Below are positions 59,486 to 64,000 of a DNA stretch of 64,000 nucleotides, one piece after another. Location of the stretch: the NCBI RefSeq assembly GCF_014836955.1, contig NZ_JACSPV010000005.1, positions 60,717-124,716 on the forward strand, read 5' to 3'. Source of the stretch: Bacillus norwichensis. GTDB taxonomy: Bacteria; Bacillota; Bacilli; Bacillales; Bacillaceae_C. The notes below the pieces were generated by a model. It was not told the origin of the DNA, did no database searches, and was given only the letters and a program-made list of their open reading frames with translations. A program made the position numbers and the translations under genes. Each line of letters opens with the position of its first letter. Positions within the stretch are counted from its first letter, which is position 1.

Positions 59486-60097
59486 TCATTGATTACCTTT
59501 TTTAACCCATTCTGCAACAGTAACTGTACGTTTTGCTTGGTGTTTTACAGCTGCTTCAACATCCTCGATCATTTTTCCATCTTGACCGACTGTTACGCTT
59601 GTTCCATATGGATTTCCGCCTGCTCCGAAGGTAACTGGGTCAGTATATCCAGGAGTTGCGATAATAGCACCCCAGTGCATCATAGAAGTGTAGAGGGATA
59701 ACAAAGTAGCTTCTTGACCTCCATGTGGATTTTGTGCAGAAGTCATCGCACTGACTACTTTATTCACAGTTTTACCGCTTGCCCAAAGTCCGCCTTGAGT
59801 ATCAAGGAATTGCTTCATTTGGGACGGCATATTTCCGAAACGCGTCGGTACACTGAAGATAATGGCATCTGCCCATTCAAGATCCTCAGAAGTAACGACT
59901 GGAACATCTTTAGTTGCATCGACAGTTGCTTTCCATGCTTCATTTCCTTCAATTACTGATGCAGGAGCTAATTCTTCAACTTTCAATACTTTTACTTCAG
60001 CGCCAGCTGCTTTAGCACCTTCTTCTGCCCACTTAGCTAACTGATAGTTTGTTCCACCCATACTGTAAAATACAACCGCTAATTTAACGTTTGACAT
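59486..60097 (-). CDS. wrbA: WrbA-type NAD(P)H:quinone oxidoreductase
   Basis: A flavodoxin-like FMN enzyme reducing quinones by two electrons. The 203-residue protein has 'AVVFYSMGGTNYQLAKWAEEGA', 'PTRFGNMPSQMKQFLDTQGGLW', 'TSAQNPHGGQEATLLSLYTSMMHWG' and 'NPYGTS', the WrbA hallmarks. The frame opens at 60154, but ATG 60097 follows AAAGGAG and matches the family N-terminus. The upstream palindromic sequence near 60190 resembles the MhqR operator, tying it to the quinone-response genes to the right. Confidence 0.92.
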   Translation of the reverse strand: MSNVKLAVVFYSMGGTNYQLAKWAEEGAKAAGAEVKVLKVEELAPASVIEGNEAWKATVDATKDVPVVTSEDLEWADAIIFSVPTRFGNMPSQMKQFLDTQGGLWASGKTVNKVVSAMTSAQNPHGGQEATLLSLYTSMMHWGAIIATPGYTDPVTFGAGGNPYGTSVTVGQDGKMIEDVEAAVKHQAKRTVTVAEWVKKGNQ

Positions 60098-60189
60098 CTC
60101 TTCCATCTCCTTTGATTTTCCAAATAGTTTGCTCCAAGAACCCATTGTTGCCACCCCTTCATTCCCAATTAATATATTACTATTTAATA

Positions 60190-60207
60190 TATCTCGATTT
60201 TGATATT
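60190..60207. promoter_or_regulatory. Candidate MhqR box upstream of wrbA
   Basis: TATCTCGATTTTGATATT matches the left arm of the perfect box at 62544 and part of the right arm. Confidence 0.6.
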
Positions 60208-60269
60208 TTTAACAGATTTATTTTTGGCACTTTCATCCAAAGTATGTGCTGATCAGAAGTAACGACGGC

Positions 60270-60874
60270 TCACGAAAGACTTGAATACCATTTACTAGCT
60301 GCTTCAACCTCTGAAGCAGTTAATTGGTGACCTCGATTCTCCCAATAAAGTTCTACTTGTGCCTTCGCCTGTTCCAATAACCCTTGTAGTTCTAACGATT
60401 CGGCCGATGGGCAAATAGGATCGTTGGTTCCGGCTGCAATAAACACAGATTTTCCGGATAAATCAGGAAGCTCTATGCCCCTTCTAGGAACCATAGGGTG
60501 ATGAAGGATTGCCCCTTTCAAGGCGTCTTGATAATGGAATAATAGGCTCGCCGCGATATTGGCTCCGTTTGAGTAGCCAATCGCTATGATATTGTTGCGA
60601 TCAAACTCATATTTTTCGGCAGCTTCATCTAGAAATTCATTTAGTTCCTTCGTCCGGAAAATAAGATCCTCTTCATCAAATATGCCTTCAGCCAGTCTTT
60701 TAAAGAAGCGCGGCATTCCATTTTCCAAGACATTCCCCGGACACTTAATACAGAAGCGCCCTCATCAATTCTTCCTGCAAGGGGTAGTAAGTCCAACTCA
60801 CTGCCACCAGTCCCATGCAGTAATAAAAGTGTTGGTTTATGTGGATCTTTTCCTTTATTGAATATATGTTTCAT
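60270..60874 (-). pseudogene. mhqD: MhqD-like carboxylesterase, frameshifted
   Basis: Two overlapping frames together make one alpha/beta-hydrolase. The first gives 'HIFNKGKDPHKPTLLLLHGTGGSELDLLPLA' up to 'ASVLSVRG'. The second resumes at 'ENGMPRFFKRLAEGIFDEEDLIFRTKEL' with the nucleophile 'GYSNGAN', 'GAILHHPMVP', and the late Asp and His ('TNDPICP', 'RGHQL'). One base is missing near 60735, where CGGGGAATGTC is read and CGGGGAAATGTC would restore the frame. It is either a true pseudogene or a sequencing error in a homopolymer. Start at 60874 with GGAGGGAG. In Bacillus the intact family member detoxifies quinone-like compounds. Confidence 0.88.
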
Positions 60875-60954
60875 TATGACTCTCCCTCCAAAGCATGAGC
60901 CTTCACTGGAGGCTAGACAGCCCCCAGTCAGCTCGTTTTCATTCAAAACATAAA

Positions 60955-61896
60955 TTATTTGTCTAAGTTACGGACTTCGATCGGTATCAAACTGCGTTTA
61001 AGATAGTCTCTATATTGTTCGTATTGCTCAGGCAGCATTAAGCCCTCACCCATTGTTTCCTGTGATTCATCATGAGCAAACCCAGGAGGATCAGTCGCAA
61101 TCTCGAATAATATTTCTCCATGTTCTCTGAAGTAAATGGCATTGAAGTAATTTCGATCTTGAACAGGAGTAACACCATAGCCATTGTCAGCAACATATTT
61201 TTGCCATTCCAGTTGATCATTGTCATCGCTGGCTCTCCATGCGATGTGATGAACTGTCCCAACACCCATTTGCCCTCTTTGTGTACGATCGACTTTTAGA
61301 TCAATGATATTTCCAATATCAGCTAAAGAGCGGAAGCGGCTGTAGTCTCCTTCTTGACCTATCAATTCCAGTCCCATTACTTTTTCCAGCAATTCTGCTG
61401 TTTTTTCAGGCTTAGTTGAGTATAGGGTCGCACCACCAAAACCTTTGATAGCGACATCTGGAGTCACATCTCCAAAAGTCCAGGAATTAATTTCTCCTTC
61501 TTCCCGCTCAACAATTTCTAAATGTAATCCATGTGGGTCATCGAATTGTAAGTACTGCTCATTAAAACGTTCGCTTTTGCTAAAAGAGATATTGAATTTC
61601 TCCAATCTTTGTTCCCAAAATTTCATGGCTCCTTTAGGCACTACATAACTAGTCACACCTACTTGACCGCCGCCAATTTTTCCTTGACGCGCTCCTACCC
61701 ATGGGAAGAAGGTAATGATTGTTCCTGGTTTTCCACCTTCATTACCAAAATATAAATGGTACGTTTCTGGGTCATCAAAGTTGACCGTTTGTTTTACTAA
61801 ACGTAAACCAAGCACTCCTGCATAAAAATCTACGTTCTCTTGCGGATGGCCTACAATTGCTGTAATGTGGTGAATTCCCATTGTTCTTTTAGTCAT
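60955..61896 (-). CDS. Ring-cleaving dioxygenase of the MhqO/MhqA/MhqE type
   Basis: The 313-residue protein has two glyoxalase/extradiol modules: 'GIHHITAIVGHPQENVDFYAGVLGLRLVKQTVNFDDPETYHLYFG' and 'VHHIAWRASDDNDQLEWQKYV', with 'YFREHGEILFEIATDPPGF' supplying the last metal Glu. Family members protect Bacillus from hydroquinones and catechol-like electrophiles. The start at 61896 has GGAGGG upstream. With mhqR to the right and mhqD and wrbA to the left it forms a quinone-stress group. Which of mhqO, mhqA or mhqE it is cannot be settled here. Confidence 0.9.
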   Translation of the reverse strand: MTKRTMGIHHITAIVGHPQENVDFYAGVLGLRLVKQTVNFDDPETYHLYFGNEGGKPGTIITFFPWVGARQGKIGGGQVGVTSYVVPKGAMKFWEQRLEKFNISFSKSERFNEQYLQFDDPHGLHLEIVEREEGEINSWTFGDVTPDVAIKGFGGATLYSTKPEKTAELLEKVMGLELIGQEGDYSRFRSLADIGNIIDLKVDRTQRGQMGVGTVHHIAWRASDDNDQLEWQKYVADNGYGVTPVQDRNYFNAIYFREHGEILFEIATDPPGFAHDESQETMGEGLMLPEQYEQYRDYLKRSLIPIEVRNLDK

Positions 61897-62069
61897 TTCT
61901 TTTCCCTCCAAATTTATATAATCAAAGCTATGTCTTATCTTGTATTAACAACTTGGCTGCTTGAGAAACATTTCTTATGGCTTCATCTTTCTCCCCCACA
62001 ATTCCTTAATTGGCAAACATTATAACCAATTGATATATTATGAATTAGAGATAAATGTTTATAAAAAAA

Positions 62070-62525
62070 TTATACATTCTGTGCATACTGCCCTAACTTT
62101 TTTAATTGTTTAATCATAACCTTTTTTTCTTCCGTCGTTAGGCCTGCACAGATCTCTTTCAATGCCAATTTATGTTCTGGAAAAACAGCATCCAGCAAAT
62201 CTGTTCCGGCTTGGGTAATAGTCGCATAGGTGATACGTCGATCTTCCGGACAAGCCTTTCTCTGTATCAATTTTTTCTTTTCCAGCTTATCCACTACATA
62301 CGTCATACTGCTACTTGCGATCAAAACCTTCTCACCAATTTTTTGTATCGGCTGCTCACCTTTACTATAAATCATCTCCAGAACAGCAAATTCCGTTGGA
62401 TTTAATCCTAAGGACTTAATCTCTTCTTCCACACTTTTCTTTATTGCATTTAAAGCTCTTGTTAAAACAATAAATAATCTCAGGGACAATTCTTCCTCAG
62501 TTTGCGCTTGGATTTTATCGTCCAT
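62070..62525 (-). CDS. mhqR: MarR-family regulator, MhqR-like
   Basis: The 151-residue winged-helix repressor has 'LFIVLTRALNAIKKSVEEEIKSLGLNPTEFAVLEMIYSKGEQPIQKIGEKVLIASSSMTYVVDKLEKKKLIQRKACPEDRRITYATIT', the MarR signature. In Bacillus, MhqR represses quinone-detoxification genes and is inactivated by hydroquinones. It lies upstream of the dioxygenase gene, and a perfect palindrome sits directly before its start, so autoregulation is likely. Confidence 0.88.
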   Translation of the reverse strand: MDDKIQAQTEEELSLRLFIVLTRALNAIKKSVEEEIKSLGLNPTEFAVLEMIYSKGEQPIQKIGEKVLIASSSMTYVVDKLEKKKLIQRKACPEDRRITYATITQAGTDLLDAVFPEHKLALKEICAGLTTEEKKVMIKQLKKLGQYAQNV

Positions 62526-62543
62526 TAATACCAGTCCTTCTTT

Positions 62544-62561
62544 TATCTCGATTTCGAGATA
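62544..62561. promoter_or_regulatory. MhqR operator candidate, perfect palindrome
   Basis: TATCTCGA-TT-TCGAGATA is an 18-bp inverted repeat about 20 bp upstream of mhqR. It matches the B. subtilis MhqR box as I know it. Confidence 0.82.
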
Positions 62562-62654
62562 ATTATATAATGAACTATTTCCTTTGTCAACTCCATTTTA
62601 AGAATCAATATTTTGAAGGCGACGCTGTGATCCGGAATGACTTTTTACAGAAAA

Positions 62655-62696
62655 ATAAAAGGCCTGAACAATACTAACATGATTCAGACCTTTTAC
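62655..62696 (-). terminator. Terminator of the right-edge BCCT gene
   Basis: AAAGGTCTGAA/TTCAGGCCTTT arms are followed by UAUUUUU on the minus strand. Confidence 0.8.
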
Positions 62697-62719
62697 TCGG
62701 TTATTTCTTTCAGTTGACC

Positions 62720-64000
62720 TTACGCTTTTTTCCTTGCCTGTTGCTCTTCTAAATCTATTACAAGTTCCTTTCCTTCTTTTTCGCTATTTTTCATCAAAAT
62801 CAGCTCGTTATTCAATCCTTTATAGGTTGAATAACACATAACTAACATCATAACGGATAACGGGACAGCTGCTGCGACGAGTGCAGATTGCAACCCTTGC
62901 AATCCTCCTGTCACAATAAGGACAATTGAAATGCCTGCAATGACAGCTCCCCAAACAATCTTTGTCCTAGTTTTTGGATTAGGATTTCCATTTTCACTAA
63001 TCATTCCTAAAACGAAGACTGCCGAATTCGCTGATGTAATGAAGAAAATCAGTACAAGCACCATTGCGAGGATACTTAGAAAAGTACTCATTGGGAAATA
63101 CTCGAAGAATTTAAATAAAGCAGACGTGACGTCTGAAGATACCGCGTTTGCAAGTTCAGTCGCTCCATCAATTTGGATAAGGTGAATAGCAGATCCTCCC
63201 ATAGTCGCAAACCAGAAGAATGAACCAACTACCGGAATGAATACCGCTCCCATCATGAATTCCTTAATCGTCCGCCCTTTTGAAATTCTGGCAACAAAGC
63301 TGCCCACAAGTGGTGCCCATGCAATCCACCAGCCGAAGTAAAATAATGTCCAACTCGCAATCCAAGAGCCATCATTATAGGGTTCTGTTCGGAAAGACAT
63401 GCCAATGAAATTTTGTGCATAATCGCCAATTCCTTGGAAAAATATTTTAAAAATACTTTGAGTCGGCCCAAGAAATAAGATTAATCCAAGTAAAGCAAAC
63501 GCCAATAACATGTTTAAATTCGATAGATGTTTCATTGCGCCTTGAAGACCTGATACCGTTGAACCTACGTAGATCAATGTAACAGCCAGAACAATGAATA
63601 TTTGCACGCTAAAATTAACAGGTAATCCCCAAAGAACATTGACTCCACTGTTTACTTGCAATGTTCCGAAACCCAGGGAAGTTGCAATTCCTATTACAAT
63701 AGAAAGAATAACAATAATATCAATCGTTTTACCGAATTTCCCACGAATTTTGTCCCCAACCAAAGGGTAAAAAACTGAACTTAATGAAGCAGGAAGCTTT
63801 TTTCTATATTGGAAAAAGGCAAGAGATACCCCTACCAATGCGTAACAGGCCCATGCGGATACGCCCCAGTGTAAGTAAACAAACTGCATGGCAAGCTTAG
63901 CCGATTCCTCTGAGGAACCATTTCCAAATGGAGGGTCAATATAATAGGATACGGGTTCAGCTACTCCCCAAAACACTAAGCTGATTCCAATTGAAGCACT
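62720..64000 (-). CDS. BCCT-family transporter, N-terminus outside the window
   Basis: The frame is open to the right edge, so about the first 90 residues are missing. The visible part begins 'SASIGISLVFWGVAEPVSYY' and includes 'QFVYLHWGVSAWACYALVGVSLAFF', and 'SWTLFYFGWWIAWAPLVGSFVARISKGRTIKEF', the Trp-rich substrate region. It ends in a charged tail. It resembles glycine-betaine/choline importers such as OpuD. It is clearly diverged from the BCCT protein at 44755, so these are distinct paralogues, not a recent duplication. Confidence 0.92.
   Translation of the reverse strand, partial: SASIGISLVFWGVAEPVSYYIDPPFGNGSSEESAKLAMQFVYLHWGVSAWACYALVGVSLAFFQYRKKLPASLSSVFYPLVGDKIRGKFGKTIDIIVILSIVIGIATSLGFGTLQVNSGVNVLWGLPVNFSVQIFIVLAVTLIYVGSTVSGLQGAMKHLSNLNMLLAFALLGLILFLGPTQSIFKIFFQGIGDYAQNFIGMSFRTEPYNDGSWIASWTLFYFGWWIAWAPLVGSFVARISKGRTIKEFMMGAVFIPVVGSFFWFATMGGSAIHLIQIDGATELANAVSSDVTSALFKFFEYFPMSTFLSILAMVLVLIFFITSANSAVFVLGMISENGNPNPKTRTKIVWGAVIAGISIVLIVTGGLQGLQSALVAAAVPLSVMMLVMCYSTYKGLNNELILMKNSEKEGKELVIDLEEQQARKKA

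Overview
The window is chromosomal DNA of a low-GC, endospore-forming Gram-positive bacterium of the Bacillaceae (order Bacillales). The species cannot be named from this sequence. The assignment rests on a TagO/TagA wall teichoic acid pair, tandem tryptophan T-boxes, a nadS/nadBCA locus, a YhfH-type miniprotein, a YyaC-type spore protein, a class D sortase with an LPNTA substrate, an MhqR quinone-response cluster, and strong AGGAGG ribosome sites with frequent TTG/GTG starts. Two genes are cut by the window edges: an SH3-repeat wall protein on the left and a BCCT transporter on the right.

Layout. 1-24 kb is mostly housekeeping: SH3-repeat protein, tagO, tagA, a lysR/sulfate-exporter-family pair, T-box controlled trpE, a DsbA-family protein, pheA, ppaC, a class B penicillin-binding protein, a SAM hydrolase, nadA, nadC, nadB and nadS, a YhfH protein, and a sortase D with its substrate. 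22-40 kb is an uncharacterised catabolic/redox locus: ferredoxin-NADP reductase, RidA, TerC, three ferredoxins, an HbpS/GlcG protein, an aldehyde dehydrogenase, a haem-oxygenase-like diiron protein, a creatininase-family hydrolase, three predicted permeases, an aspartate-dehydrogenase-like protein, a Nif3-like protein and a GntR regulator. Many of its promoters carry the same palindrome, TGGTATACCA or a close variant. I infer one regulon served by the GntR protein at 35.1-35.8 kb. 39.9-42.4 kb is the 5-oxoprolinase set pxpA, pxpC, pxpB.

42.8-55.4 kb is a 4-hydroxyphenylacetate (homoprotocatechuate) meta-cleavage cluster: hpaB, C, D, E, F, a split hpaG, a DapA-family aldolase candidate and a second GntR regulator. 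A sodium:solute symporter with a 38-residue accessory protein carries a matching operator. A BCCT transporter lies between. 55.4-64 kb has a REP-associated tyrosine transposase, a CorC-type membrane protein, an IS605-type right-end/omega-RNA-like relic, uppP, and an MhqR-like quinone-detoxification group (wrbA, a frameshifted mhqD-like esterase, a dioxygenase, mhqR).

Three non-coding repeat systems stand out. First, REP-like palindromes built on GGGGTCTGACCCC occur in at least eight places, two of them bracketing the transposase gene that probably moved them. Second, a structured element of about 160-205 bp occurs five times, always in the same orientation and only between 27 and 55 kb. Third, a degenerate 20-21 bp tandem array with a 120-bp higher-order period lies between nadA and nadC. 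No tRNA, rRNA, CRISPR array or large prophage was seen.
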